Of a stretch of DNA of 64,000 bases, positions 43,487-53,121 are shown one piece after another. The stretch comes from Comamonadaceae bacterium (lineage in GTDB: Bacteria > Pseudomonadota > Gammaproteobacteria > Burkholderiales > Burkholderiaceae_C). The position numbers and the translations under genes were made by a program. Numbering within the stretch: the first letter of the stretch is position 1; every line of letters starts with the position of its first letter. The stretch spans positions 19,005 to 83,004 of the forward strand of contig CANFWT010000003.1 in the NCBI GenBank assembly GCA_947450895.1, in the 5' to 3' direction. The notes under the pieces were generated by a model. It was not told the DNA's origin, made no database searches, and worked only from the letters and a program-made list of their open reading frames with translations.

Positions 43487-44266
43487 TTAGACGCCCTGAA
43501 AACCACCCGCGCGCAAAGTGACCACCAGCGTGTCGCGGTGGCCGCCGCCCGCCAGGGGCTGGATGGGCGTGGACTCATGGATGACGCGCGCGTCGTCGAG
43601 CAGCAGCACCGACCAGGGCTCGGTAAGCGTAAAGCGCTGGCCCTGGGGGCCGTGGGCGTCAAACACCCGTGTCTCGCCGCCCTTGATGGCGTGGCGTGCC
43701 ACCATGAACACGGCCACCAAATCCACGCCGTCACGGTGCGCGCCCTCGGGCGTGGGGCGGCCGATGCCGTCGGTGGTGTCTATGCGAAAGGGATGCGCCT
43801 CCACAAACCAGGGCTGCGCGCCCTTCACATCCGTGGCCACCCGCCCCAGCCAGGCCAGCAGCGCGGGCCAGGCCGCGCTGTGCACCATGGCAGTCGCCAT
43901 GGATTCGAAGTGGCGTTGCATGCCGCCGTGCAAAGCGTTGTATTCCACCGGCTGCCAGTGCGGGCGGTGCGGCGCTTGCGTGACCGCCTTGCCGTCCACC
44001 ACAAAGCAGGAATGGCGCCTGCGCCGGTAGCGCCCGCCGTCGCGCAGGTAGTTGTCGGGGGGCAAGTCGTCCCACAGCGGGGTCCAGGCCTGCAACTGCG
44101 CCAAGTCCACGCCAGCAAGGGAACAAACATCTGCCGCTCCCAGCACTGCAAAGCCCTGCGTGCGCAAGATGGGCGCCAGCATGGCGGGCGCGGTGGCGAA
44201 GGGCGCCAGCACTTCAGGGGCAGTTAAGGGCGTGGCAAAGGCGGGTGTATGGGATGAAAGTGGCAT
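43487..44266 (-). CDS. 2-oxoglutarate-Fe(II) dioxygenase family protein
   Basis: A 259-aa protein of the 2OG-Fe dioxygenase group. The iron ligands are visible as EGAHRDGVDLV (HxD) and the distal His in ARVIHESTP, followed by HRDTLVVTLR, whose Arg would bind 2-oxoglutarate. The start is placed at ATG 44266 (MPLSSHTPAF); upstream codons are not protein-like. The substrate is unknown; relatives hydroxylate amino acids or small metabolites. Confidence 0.82.
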   Translation of the reverse strand: MPLSSHTPAFATPLTAPEVLAPFATAPAMLAPILRTQGFAVLGAADVCSLAGVDLAQLQAWTPLWDDLPPDNYLRDGGRYRRRRHSCFVVDGKAVTQAPHRPHWQPVEYNALHGGMQRHFESMATAMVHSAAWPALLAWLGRVATDVKGAQPWFVEAHPFRIDTTDGIGRPTPEGAHRDGVDLVAVFMVARHAIKGGETRVFDAHGPQGQRFTLTEPWSVLLLDDARVIHESTPIQPLAGGGHRDTLVVTLRAGGFQGV

Positions 44267-44539
44267 GAGGCAAGCAAAGAAGAGCGGGAACGACGCAGGA
44301 GATGCGCCGGCGAGAGAAGCTCGATTATCGACAGGCCGTAGCGCCGCGCCGCTGACGGCGCGCACCCTCTGCCACCGCCGCAGGTTTGAAGCAGGCTTTG
44401 CGGTCAAAACTTTGTCACTTGCGCAACTGTGCGGCCACCCACGAGGCGCTAGCATGCGCGGCCTGCGCAGCCGGCAGCCATCCGCCGCGGGCTGGCTCGC
44501 TTACCGCCCTCCTCTGCCCCCTTTTTTCTGGAAACCACC

Positions 44540-45589
44540 ATGTCCCAAGCCACCCTGTCCTCCCTCGTCAACCACCAAATCCGCCTGGCGGCGCGCCCCG
44601 TGGGCCTGCCCACCGACGCCAACTGGAGCCACACGTCCGAGGCCGTGGCCGAGCCCGCTGAGGGCGGCGTGGTCTTGCAAACCCTGGCCCTGTCGCTGGA
44701 CCCGGCCATGCGCGGCTGGATGAACGAAGGCAAGAGCTACATCCCACCCGTGGCGATTGGCGAGGTGATGCGCGCGGGCGGCGTGGGCCGCGTCATCGCG
44801 TCCAAAAACGACAAATATGCGGTGGGCGACTATGTGAGTGCCAGCTTTGGGGTGCAGGAATACCTGAGCCTGGAAGCCGCCGACATGCGCCGCAACGGCC
44901 TGACGAAAATTGACCTGCGCGTGGGCACGCTCACCCAGTGGCTCAATGTGCTGGGCATGCCCGGCATGACCGGCTACTTTGGCCTGATGGACGTGGGCCA
45001 ACCGCAGGCGGGCGAAACCCTGGTGGTCTCCGGCGCGGCAGGTGCGGTAGGCCAGACCGTGGGGCAAATGGCCAAAATTCGAGGCTGCCGCGTGGTGGGC
45101 ATTGCCGGGGGCCAGGCCAAGTGCGATTGGGTGGTCAAGGAACTGGGCTTTGACGCCTGCATCGACTACAAGGCTGGCCCCAGCGCCGTGCGCGAGGGCC
45201 TCAAAGCCCATTGCCCCCAGGGCGTGGACATTTACTTTGACAACGTGGGCGGCGACATACTGGACGCGGTGCTGGCCCGCATCAACCGCAAAGCGCGCAT
45301 CGTGATTTGCGGGGCGATCAGCCAGTACAACGCCACCACGGCCATTGCCGGGCCCAAAAATTACCTCAGCCTGCTGGTGAACCGCGCGCGCATGGAAGGC
45401 ATTGTGGTGTTTGACTACGCCGACCGCTACCACCTGGCGGTGGCCGAGATGGCAGGCTACCTGAAAGACGGGCGCATGAAGAGCAAGGAAGACGTGGTCC
45501 ACGGCTTGGAAAACTTTCCCAACGCCTTGCTCAAGCTCTTCAACGGCGAAAACTTTGGCAAGCTGGTGCTTGAAGTCGCCAACGCCTAA
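44540..45589 (+). CDS. NADP-dependent MDR-superfamily oxidoreductase (leukotriene B4 dehydrogenase / CurA-like)
   Basis: A 349-aa zinc-free MDR enzyme: N-terminal RLAARPVGLPTDANW, LDPAMRGWMN, the glycine-rich NADP-binding VVSGAAGAVGQTVGQMAKI and FDNVGGDILDAVL. This subfamily reduces the alpha,beta double bond of enones or similar substrates. The physiological substrate is unknown. A stand-alone gene. Confidence 0.9.
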   Translation: MSQATLSSLVNHQIRLAARPVGLPTDANWSHTSEAVAEPAEGGVVLQTLALSLDPAMRGWMNEGKSYIPPVAIGEVMRAGGVGRVIASKNDKYAVGDYVSASFGVQEYLSLEAADMRRNGLTKIDLRVGTLTQWLNVLGMPGMTGYFGLMDVGQPQAGETLVVSGAAGAVGQTVGQMAKIRGCRVVGIAGGQAKCDWVVKELGFDACIDYKAGPSAVREGLKAHCPQGVDIYFDNVGGDILDAVLARINRKARIVICGAISQYNATTAIAGPKNYLSLLVNRARMEGIVVFDYADRYHLAVAEMAGYLKDGRMKSKEDVVHGLENFPNALLKLFNGENFGKLVLEVANA

Positions 45590-45618
45590 CCTTCACGCTA
45601 AAGGTCCACGCGTGCGGC

Positions 45619-46833
45619 CTACCCGGTAAGTGCCGCGTAGACCAGGTTGCGAAACATGGGCCGGAAGTAGTCCCGCTGGTTGGGCGCCTGGGCCATGAGG
45701 ATGGCAAACAAGTCGTTGGCCGGGTCCACCCAAAAGGTGGTGCCCGCAATGCCGCCCCAGGAATACAAACCCACGGCGCCGGGCAAGGTTTCCATCCCTT
45801 CTGACAGCCGCACCGAAAAGCCCAAGCCAAAACCGGTGCCGCGCCCCAGCATGTCGCCCGACCGCTCGGTGGTTTGCTGGCCGAGGCCGCCGAGGTGGTC
45901 TGAGGTCATCAGCCGCACCGAGGCGGGGCTCACAATGCGCTGGCCCAGCAGCGTGCCGCCATTGCACAGGCACTGCACAAAGCGCGCGTAGTCTTGCGCG
46001 GTGGACGCCAGGCCCATTCCCCCTGCCTCCATAAGCGGCACTTGGCGAATGTCGATCAGCGCCATGGGCGTGCCGCCATCGGGGTCGTGGGCAAAAGGCT
46101 CGGCAATGCGGTGCTGCTGCGCGGGCGGCACGCTAAAGCCGGTGTCCACCATACCCAGCGGCGCCAGGATGTGTTCGTGCAAATATGCGCCCAGGGTCTG
46201 GCCGCTGACCACTTCAACCAACGCGCCCAACAAATCGGTGGCGCGACTGTAGGCCCAGGTGCTGCCCGGCTCAAACATCAAAGGCATCTCGGCCAGCGCG
46301 CGCGCAAACTCGCGGTTGCTGCGCGCACGCGAACCCATTTGGGCCTGCGCGTACATACGCTGGATGGGCGCGCTGCCGGTGATCTCGTAGGTCAGGCCGG
46401 CCGTGTGGCACAACAGGTCATGCACCGTGGGCGCGCGCCGGGGCGGCCGCAAATGCATGGTCTCGCCCTCAAAGTGCGCCAGGGGCACATTGGCAAACTC
46501 GGGCAGGTGCTTGGCCACCGGGTCGCTCAAGAGCAGCTGGCCGCGCTCCATGAGTTGCATCACCGCCACCGAGACGATGGGCTTGGTCATGGAATAAATG
46601 CGAAATATCGCGTCCAGCCCCATGGCCGTGCCAACCTGCGGATCTTGCTGGCCGATCGCCTGGTGCAACACGACGCGCCCTTTGCGCGCCACCATCACCA
46701 CGGCGCCGGGCAGGCGGCCAATGTCCACTTCGCGCTGCAATACCGCGCCGATGTTGTGGCAACGGCCGGCGTCAAAGCCCAGGGTCTGGGGCAGCGCGGT
46801 GGGCAGGGGTTCGGGGTAGGTCAAGGCGGTCAT
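45619..46833 (-). CDS. Beta-lactamase-fold serine hydrolase (class C-like esterase)
   Basis: A 404-aa protein with the SxxK motif in IYSMTKPIVSV (Ser nucleophile, Lys base), a YSR motif in TWAYSRATDLLG in place of YxN, and a W-G-G near the C-terminus (GLYSWGGIAGTTFW) as in EstB-type carboxylesterases. No signal peptide, so probably a cytosolic esterase rather than a resistance enzyme. It lies 10 nt downstream of the acyl-CoA ligase gene in the same operon, suggesting ester cleavage followed by CoA activation. Confidence 0.88.
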   Translation of the reverse strand: MTALTYPEPLPTALPQTLGFDAGRCHNIGAVLQREVDIGRLPGAVVMVARKGRVVLHQAIGQQDPQVGTAMGLDAIFRIYSMTKPIVSVAVMQLMERGQLLLSDPVAKHLPEFANVPLAHFEGETMHLRPPRRAPTVHDLLCHTAGLTYEITGSAPIQRMYAQAQMGSRARSNREFARALAEMPLMFEPGSTWAYSRATDLLGALVEVVSGQTLGAYLHEHILAPLGMVDTGFSVPPAQQHRIAEPFAHDPDGGTPMALIDIRQVPLMEAGGMGLASTAQDYARFVQCLCNGGTLLGQRIVSPASVRLMTSDHLGGLGQQTTERSGDMLGRGTGFGLGFSVRLSEGMETLPGAVGLYSWGGIAGTTFWVDPANDLFAILMAQAPNQRDYFRPMFRNLVYAALTG

Positions 46834-46843
46834 GGGCGGGCGT

Positions 46844-48583
46844 TCAGTTGGGTTTAGGGGTAGAAGCTGGCGCCGCTTCTTGCTCTTGCAACAGGCGCCA
46901 CATCACCTTGCCCGCGCCGCTTTTGGGTAGCGCATCCACAAACTGCACCGCGCGCGGCACTTTGTAGACCGCCATGTTCTCGCGGCACCAGTCGATGAGA
47001 TCTTTCTCGCTGACCGTGCCCCGGTGGCTGGCGCGCAGCACCACCACCGCCTTGACGGATTCGCCCCGGTAGGCGTCGTGGGTGGCGATGATGCAAGCCT
47101 CTTGGATGGCGGGGTGGCGAAACATGAGCGCTTCTACTTCCGCAGGCCACACCTTGAAGCCCGAGGCGTTGATCATGCGCTTGAGCCGGTCGGTCATAAA
47201 GAAGTAGCCGTCCTCGTCAACCCGACCCAAGTCGCCCGAGCGGAAGAAGCGCTGGCCGTCGATGTCCACAAAGGCCTGGGCCGTGGCGTCCGAGCGCTTC
47301 CAGTAGCCTTGGAAGATTTGCGGCCCGCGCATGACGATCTCGCCAGCCTCGCCCACCGGCATTTCGGCCAGGGTCTCGGGGTCCACCACCCGCGCGTCCA
47401 CGCCGATGAAGGGCACGCCCAGGCACTGTTGCTTGGGCGCGTCGGGCGGGTTGCTGTGCGAAGGCGCCGCCGTTTCGGTCAGGCCATAGCCCTCCACATA
47501 GCGCAGGCCAAACTGCTCCCACAGGCGCTGGGCCACAGCCTGCGGCATGGCCGCACCGCCGCCGCCAATCATCACCAGGCTGGAGAGGTCAAAGTGGGCA
47601 AAGTTGGGGCTGCCCATCAGGTCAATCACCATGGTGGGGATGTTGGTCCAGTGGGTGACGCGCCACTTGGCGATCAGAGCACCGGCAAGCTCTCGGTCCC
47701 AGCGCGGCATCAGCACCATGGTGGCGCCGCAGCAAATATTGGTGTGCATCAGGCTGACCATGCCGGTGATGTGGAACATGGGCACCACCATCAGGGTGAC
47801 GTTTTCCATGCTGCCATTGCCCCACAGCGCGCTGGCCAGGGCGTTGTGCATGATGCTCGAATGCAAGTGCATGCAACCCTTGGGCAGCCCGGTAGTGCCG
47901 CTGGTGTAGGGCAACAAAGCCAAGTCATCTGCACCCACCGCGTGCACGGGTGGGGCGACCTGGCAGGCCAAGGCATCGGTCCAGGCGTGTACCTGCCCGT
48001 TCGCCAAATCTGGCATGGGGTGGCGGGTCAGCAGCCAGTCGTGCCAGGCCGCAGGTGGCGCGTCGTCACCGGCTTGCGGGTCAAAGGCATCGGTGAAGTG
48101 GGTCACGACGAGGTGGGCGAGCCGCTGGTCGGCGGGCAGCGCGTTGCTGGCCTTGGCCAACTCGGCGGCCAGATCGGCGGTGGTCACCGCCACACGGGCG
48201 TCGGGGTCGGTGATGTAGTGTTTGAGCTCTTCGGCACGGTTCATGGGATTGACCGGCACCACCACCGCGTTGGCCCGCAAAATGCCAAAGTGCGCAATCA
48301 CCAATTGCGGGCAGTTTTGCATGCTGAGCACCACCCGGTCGCCTTTTTTCACCCCCAATGCACCCAAATGCGCCGCGAAAGCCTCGGCCTGTTGTTTCAA
48401 CTCGGCATAGCTCAGGCGGCGACCGAAGAACACCAACGCAGTTTTCTGTGGGAAGCGCCGGGCGTTGAGCTCTAGGTTGTCCCAAAGTGAGGTGGCGGGA
48501 ACCGTAATGCGGTGCGGCAAGCGCTTGGGCCAAAAGCGGTAGTGCGCGGCGGCGGGACGGAGCGGTTCGGGGGCAGAAGTCAT
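46844..48583 (-). CDS. AMP-dependent acyl-CoA synthetase
   Basis: A 579-aa adenylate-forming ligase with YTSGTTGLPKGCMHLH (P-loop), YGLTETAAPSH (A5), SGDLGRVDEDGYFFMTDRLK (A7/A8), INASGFKVWP and the catalytic Lys region PKSGAGKVMW. Likely substrate is a medium- or long-chain or aromatic acid. The ATG at 48583 (MTSAPEPLRP) is used; the upstream extension is not protein-like. Operon partner of the EstB-like esterase. Confidence 0.92.
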   Translation of the reverse strand: MTSAPEPLRPAAAHYRFWPKRLPHRITVPATSLWDNLELNARRFPQKTALVFFGRRLSYAELKQQAEAFAAHLGALGVKKGDRVVLSMQNCPQLVIAHFGILRANAVVVPVNPMNRAEELKHYITDPDARVAVTTADLAAELAKASNALPADQRLAHLVVTHFTDAFDPQAGDDAPPAAWHDWLLTRHPMPDLANGQVHAWTDALACQVAPPVHAVGADDLALLPYTSGTTGLPKGCMHLHSSIMHNALASALWGNGSMENVTLMVVPMFHITGMVSLMHTNICCGATMVLMPRWDRELAGALIAKWRVTHWTNIPTMVIDLMGSPNFAHFDLSSLVMIGGGGAAMPQAVAQRLWEQFGLRYVEGYGLTETAAPSHSNPPDAPKQQCLGVPFIGVDARVVDPETLAEMPVGEAGEIVMRGPQIFQGYWKRSDATAQAFVDIDGQRFFRSGDLGRVDEDGYFFMTDRLKRMINASGFKVWPAEVEALMFRHPAIQEACIIATHDAYRGESVKAVVVLRASHRGTVSEKDLIDWCRENMAVYKVPRAVQFVDALPKSGAGKVMWRLLQEQEAAPASTPKPN

Positions 48584-48920
48584 GGGGATGTATTGCCTAA
48601 AAATTGGGAAAGATACTTGGCCAAGGCACACCCGCACCATATCCCGAGGACCATGGGCCCGGGATCCGCCGTGTCGCAACGGCGACGAACCGCGGTGCTT
48701 AAGCGAGGCTGGCGCGTTTACTGCTTAGGTCTAACCCTGCAACAGAACAAGACGAAAACACCTACCTTTGTCGTTTTGTGAACAAGACCCCATCGAAAAC
48801 CCGCACAGCCACACCGGCAAAACAATGTAAAGTGGTGCGTGGTCGCAACGTCCATTGAGCGCACTAGCGCATCGCGCTGGTGTGCGGCAACATTTACCTA
48901 CCTCAAACTGGAGTCATCCG
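48584..48920 (+). promoter_or_regulatory. Upstream region of aapJ with a 12-bp leader hairpin
   Basis: About 337 bp without a gene, serving the divergent acyl-CoA ligase and aapJ promoters. At 48859-48885 GCGCACTAGCGC pairs with GCGCTGGTGTGC over 12 bp (two G-U) with a 3-nt loop, 36 nt upstream of the aapJ start. A TGTAAAGT sequence near 48828 may be a -10 element. Confidence 0.5.
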
Positions 48921-49955
48921 ATGAAACCAAGCCCCTTCAAGTTACTTGCCGCTTCCCTGGCTGTGACAGCCGCTGTTGCTGCACTGCCCGCACACGCTGG
49001 CAAGACCGTAGACGCCATCAAGGCACGCGGCCAGGTGATCTGCGGCGTCCACACCGGCTTGGCCGGCTTTAGCGCTGCCGACTCCAGCGGCAAATGGGCC
49101 GGTATCGACGTCGACATGTGCCGTGCCGTGGCCGCCGCCACGCTGGGAGACCCCGAAAAGGTGAAATACGTGCCGCTGACGGCGCAAGCGCGCTTCACCG
49201 CCTTGCAGTCCGGCGAGATTGACATGCTGTCGCGCAACACCACTTTTACCCTGACCCGTGACGCGTCGCTGGGCTTGAGCCAGACCGCGGTGGTCTATTA
49301 CGACGGCCAGGGCTTCATGGTTCCTGTCAAGAACAAGATCAAGAGCGCCAAGCAACTCAAGGGCCAGACGGTGTGCGTGCAATCGGGCACCACCACGGAG
49401 AAGAACCTGACCGATTTCTCCAAAGCGAACGGCCTGAACATCAAACCCGTGGTGTTTGAGAAGCTCGACGCCGTGGAAGGTGCTTACTTTTCTGGCCGTT
49501 GCGTGGCTTACACCACCGATGCCTCTGGCTTGGCATCCGTGCGCAACAAGTCGGCAAAAAATCCGGCAGATCACCTGATTCTTCCCGAGCTGATTTCCAA
49601 AGAGCCCCTGGGCCCGCTGGTGCGCCGCGGTGACGACGAGTGGGCTGCCATTGTGAAGTGGACGATTTTTGGGCTGTTGGAGGCCGAGGAAAATGGCATC
49701 ACCCAGGCCAATGTGGACGAACTCAAGGCCAGCAGCAAAGACCCGGTGGTGGGGCGCATTCTTGGTTCTAGCGAAGACACCGGCAAGCTACTGGGTCTGG
49801 ACAAGGAATGGATGGCCAACGCCATCAAAGCCACCGGCAACTATGGCGAAATCTTTGAGCGCAATGTTGGTCCCAAATCGGCCCTGCAACTGCCACGAGG
49901 CTTGAACAATCTGTGGAACAAAGGCGGTATCCAATACGCTCCCCCCATCCGCTGA
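48921..49955 (+). CDS. aapJ: General L-amino-acid ABC transporter periplasmic binding protein
   Basis: A 344-aa solute-binding protein with an N-terminal signal peptide (MKPSPFKLLAASLAVTAAVA, cleavage after AHA). The mature part has GQVICGVHTGLAGFSAADSS, GEIDMLSRNTTFTLTRDASL, VCVQSGTTTEKNL and GRCVAYTTDASGLA, typical of AapJ/BztA. It captures a broad range of L-amino acids for the AapQMP complex. GGAG lies upstream of the ATG. Two hairpins follow the stop codon, so it is probably expressed above the membrane components. Confidence 0.94.
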   Translation: MKPSPFKLLAASLAVTAAVAALPAHAGKTVDAIKARGQVICGVHTGLAGFSAADSSGKWAGIDVDMCRAVAAATLGDPEKVKYVPLTAQARFTALQSGEIDMLSRNTTFTLTRDASLGLSQTAVVYYDGQGFMVPVKNKIKSAKQLKGQTVCVQSGTTTEKNLTDFSKANGLNIKPVVFEKLDAVEGAYFSGRCVAYTTDASGLASVRNKSAKNPADHLILPELISKEPLGPLVRRGDDEWAAIVKWTIFGLLEAEENGITQANVDELKASSKDPVVGRILGSSEDTGKLLGLDKEWMANAIKATGNYGEIFERNVGPKSALQLPRGLNNLWNKGGIQYAPPIR

Positions 49956-49966
49956 TCGGTCCCGGT

Positions 49967-49988
49967 GCGGGAGCTACCCAGCTCCCGC
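49967..49988 (+). other. Perfect 9-bp hairpin after aapJ
   Basis: GCGGGAGCT, loop ACCC, AGCTCCCGC, starting 12 nt after the aapJ stop codon. No U-run of its own; it probably blocks 3' exonucleases and works with the following terminator. Confidence 0.7.
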
Positions 49989-49993
49989 AGCCC

Positions 49994-50030
49994 AAAGGGC
50001 AGGTGCAATCGCATTGCGCTGCCCTTTTTT
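49994..50030 (+). terminator. Intra-operon terminator between aapJ and aapQ
   Basis: AAAGGGCAG pairs with CTGCCCTTT, with an inner GCAAT/ATTGC stem, followed by a U-run. It lies 47 nt before aapQ and likely terminates most transcripts after aapJ. Confidence 0.85.
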
Positions 50031-50076
50031 CATTCTGAGCTTTACGTCGCTCTCCCACCTTTAAGCCTGAATCTTT

Positions 50077-51255
50077 ATGTCTACCGAACGCACTGCACCG
50101 CCAAGAAAGCGCTGGTCTTGGCGCAGCCAGGCCTTTCGCGCGCTGGTCTACCAGGTGCTGGCCCTGGCCGTGATTGGCGGCCTGGTCTGGTACCTGGCGC
50201 ACAACACTGCCACCAATATGCGCCAGCGCGGCATCCAAAGCGGCTTTGGCTTCTTAATGGGAACCGCAGGCTTTGACATCGGAGAAAGCCTGTTTGCCTT
50301 CGACTCGGGCGAAACCTTGTTGCAAGCGTTTTTTGTAGGGTTGACCAACACGCTGCGCGTGGCGGTCCTGGGCATTGTGCTGACCACGCTGTTGGGCACG
50401 CTGCTGGGTGTGGGGCGCTTTGCCCGCAACGCCTTGGTGCGCGGCCTGTGCCGGGCCTATGTCGAGGCGTTTCGCAACATCCCGCTGCTGCTGCAACTGC
50501 TGATGTGGTACCTGTTTTTCACCGAAGTGTTGCCCGAGGCCGCGCAGGCCTGGCAGCTCGGGCCCTTGTTTTTGAGCAAGGGCGGGCTGAATTTTCCGAT
50601 CCCCGTGTGGGCGCTGGGGCACCAACTGGCCGCTGCCGGGCTCGTCGTTGGATTTGGAGTCGCCCTGTTTTGGCGCGCAAGGGCCCGTAGGCTGTTTGAA
50701 GCCGACGGGCAGGTGCGCAGCCTGTTCTGGACGCCCCTGGCACTGATGCTGGCCTGCGGCGTGCTGGGCTGGCTCACCGGTGGCGCACCGATGGAAACCG
50801 ACGCGCCCCTGCGCGGCGAGTTCGCCATTGAAAACGGCGGCGCGCTTACGCCAGAATTTTTGTCACTGCTGGTGGGGCTGACCACCTACACCGCCGCGTT
50901 TGTGGCCGAAGTAGTGCGCGGTGGCATTCAGTCGGTGTCGCGAGGGCAAGCCGAGGCTGCCAGTGCCCTGGGGCTGTCGCAGGGGCAAAGCATGCGTTTG
51001 GTGATGCTGCCGCAGGCGCTGCGCGTGATCATTCCACCCATGACGAACCAGTACCTCAACCTCACCAAAAACTCTTCGCTGGCGGTGGCCATTGGCTACC
51101 CCGATGTGGTGTCGATCGCCAACACCGCCATCAACCAGACAGGCCGCGCGGTGGAATGCATTGCACTCATCATGCTGGTGTACCTCAGCACTTCGTTGTT
51201 TACCTCGCTGCTGATGAACTGGTACAACGCCCGCGCGGCCATCCAAGAGCGTTAA
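50077..51255 (+). CDS. aapQ: General L-amino-acid ABC transporter permease AapQ
   Basis: A 392-aa His/Glu/Gln/Arg-type permease with an N-terminal helix, a long periplasmic insertion and the EAA loop (RGQAEAASALGLSQGQSMRL). It shows GLTNTLRVAVLGIVL at the first core helix and VEAFRNIPLLLQL. Larger than standard polar-amino-acid permeases, as is typical of AapQ/BztB. It pairs with AapM in the membrane. Confidence 0.93.
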   Translation: MSTERTAPPRKRWSWRSQAFRALVYQVLALAVIGGLVWYLAHNTATNMRQRGIQSGFGFLMGTAGFDIGESLFAFDSGETLLQAFFVGLTNTLRVAVLGIVLTTLLGTLLGVGRFARNALVRGLCRAYVEAFRNIPLLLQLLMWYLFFTEVLPEAAQAWQLGPLFLSKGGLNFPIPVWALGHQLAAAGLVVGFGVALFWRARARRLFEADGQVRSLFWTPLALMLACGVLGWLTGGAPMETDAPLRGEFAIENGGALTPEFLSLLVGLTTYTAAFVAEVVRGGIQSVSRGQAEAASALGLSQGQSMRLVMLPQALRVIIPPMTNQYLNLTKNSSLAVAIGYPDVVSIANTAINQTGRAVECIALIMLVYLSTSLFTSLLMNWYNARAAIQER

Positions 51256-51270
51256 GGACGTATACCAACC

Positions 51271-52365
51271 ATGTCTACTTTTGCCCCTATTGAAGCCCGC
51301 CCCGCCCCCAACACCAGCAGTGGCTTCGTCGCCTGGTGCCGCGCCAATCTGTTCCACGACTGGAAAACCAGCTTGGGCACCGTCGCCATTGGCCTCGTGT
51401 TGCTGGGCGTGCTGCCGCGGCTCTTGCAATGGGCATTGTTTGACGCCGTGTGGAGCGGCGGCTACGAGACATGCCACGCCGCCAGTGGCGCTTGCTGGGC
51501 GGTGGTGCAGGAAAAATTTCGCTTCATCTTGTTTGGCCGCTACCCGCATGAAGAGCATTGGCGCGCACTGGTGTGCACCGTGATGCTGCTGGGTCTGATA
51601 CTGGCCAGCTGCACCCGCGCGTTTTGGAAACCTTGGCTGGCGCTGCTGTGGATGGTCGTGCTGGCAGCCTACTTTGCCCTCATGCGTGGTGGCTTTGCTG
51701 GGCTGCGTCAGGTGGAGACCGACCTGTGGAGTGGCCTGCCATTGACAATTTTGCTGGCCTCCTTGTCCATGGTGATGGCATTTCCGATTGCTGTGTTCAT
51801 CGCGCTGGGGCGGCGCTCGGGCATGCCGGCCATTCGCAGTCTTTGCACCGTCTACGTCGAACTGATTCGCGGTGTGCCGCTGATTTCGGTCCTGTTCATG
51901 GCCTCCTTCATGTTTCCGCTGCTGATGCCACAGGGCTTCAACATCGACGTGTTGGTCCGGGTGCTGGCGGGCATCACTTTGTTTGCTGCGGCTTATATGG
52001 CCGAGGTCATTCGCGGGGGCTTGCAGGCTATCCCTAAGGGGCAAGTCGAGGCGGCAGCCACCTTGGGTTTGTCTTACTGGCAAATGCAGCGCATCGTTGT
52101 CCTGCCACAGGCATTGGCCATGGTGGTGCCGGGGCTGATGAACAACTTTATCTCCACCTTCAAAGACACCTCACTGGTGGCCATCGTCAGCCTCTATGAG
52201 CTGACCGGTGCCATGGGCATGGCCATGAATTCAGACGCCAACTGGCGGCCGTTTCGCATTGAAGGCTACCTCTTCATTGCGGTCATCTATTTTGTGTTTT
52301 GCTTCTCCATGTCACGCTACAGCCAGTGGATTGAAGCCCAGGTCAACAAGAGCAAGCAGCGCTAA
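51271..52365 (+). CDS. aapM: General L-amino-acid ABC transporter permease AapM
   Basis: A 364-aa permease: N-terminal amphipathic part, [37 protein letters not shown] and the EAA loop [20 protein letters not shown]. The late [20 protein letters not shown] helix ends the core. Second permease subunit of the Aap complex, 15 nt after aapQ. Confidence 0.93.
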   Translation: MSTFAPIEARPAPNTSSGFVAWCRANLFHDWKTSLGTVAIGLVLLGVLPRLLQWALFDAVWSGGYETCHAASGACWAVVQEKFRFILFGRYPHEEHWRALVCTVMLLGLILASCTRAFWKPWLALLWMVVLAAYFALMRGGFAGLRQVETDLWSGLPLTILLASLSMVMAFPIAVFIALGRRSGMPAIRSLCTVYVELIRGVPLISVLFMASFMFPLLMPQGFNIDVLVRVLAGITLFAAAYMAEVIRGGLQAIPKGQVEAAATLGLSYWQMQRIVVLPQALAMVVPGLMNNFISTFKDTSLVAIVSLYELTGAMGMAMNSDANWRPFRIEGYLFIAVIYFVFCFSMSRYSQWIEAQVNKSKQR

Positions 52366-52376
52366 GGAATATTGCT

Positions 52377-53120
52377 ATGGCAACACCCATCATTCAATTC
52401 GACAAGGTTAACAAGTGGTACGGGAACAATTTCCACGTGCTGCGCGACATTGACCTCAGCATCGCCCAAGGCGAACGCATTGTGGTCTGCGGTCCCTCGG
52501 GCTCGGGCAAGTCCACGCTGATTCGCTGCATCAACCGTCTGGAAGAACACCAGCAAGGCCACCTGACCGTAGACGGCGTCGAACTCAGCGACGACGTCAA
52601 GGCCATAGACGACGTGCGCAAGAAAGTGGGCATGGTGTTCCAGCAGTTCAACCTCTTCCCCCACCTCACCGTGCTGGAAAACCTGACCTTGTCGCCCATG
52701 TGGGTAGGCAAACTCCCCAAGAAAGAAGCCGAAGAACGCGCCATGGAGCAGCTGCGCCGGGTGCGCATTGCCGAGCAGGCACAGAAATACCCGCTCCAAC
52801 TCAGCGGCGGCCAGCAGCAGCGCGTAGCGATTGCGCGCGCTCTGTGCCTGACGCCCAAGATCATGCTGTTTGACGAGCCCACCTCGGCGCTGGACCCCGA
52901 GATGATCAAGGAGGTGCTCGACGTAATGATCGAAATGGCCGACCAGGGCATCACCATGATCTGCGTCACCCACGAAATGGGCTTTGCCAAGGCGGTGGCC
53001 GACAGGGTTATATTCATGGACCAAGGGCAGATCGTGGAACAAAACAATCCCCACGACTTCTTCAACAAGCCCCAAAGCGAACGCAGCCGCGACTTTCTGT
53101 CCAAAATCCTAGGCCATTGA
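52377..53120 (+). CDS. aapP: General L-amino-acid ABC transporter ATP-binding protein
   Basis: A 247-aa ABC ATPase: Walker [14 protein letters not shown] near 38-50, Q-loop [12 protein letters not shown], signature [15 protein letters not shown], Walker [16 protein letters not shown] and H-loop CVTHEMGFA. Energises AapQM. Last gene of the transporter proper; the flavin reductase gene starts 2 nt later. Confidence 0.95.
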   Translation: MATPIIQFDKVNKWYGNNFHVLRDIDLSIAQGERIVVCGPSGSGKSTLIRCINRLEEHQQGHLTVDGVELSDDVKAIDDVRKKVGMVFQQFNLFPHLTVLENLTLSPMWVGKLPKKEAEERAMEQLRRVRIAEQAQKYPLQLSGGQQQRVAIARALCLTPKIMLFDEPTSALDPEMIKEVLDVMIEMADQGITMICVTHEMGFAKAVADRVIFMDQGQIVEQNNPHDFFNKPQSERSRDFLSKILGH

Positions 53121-53121
53121 C

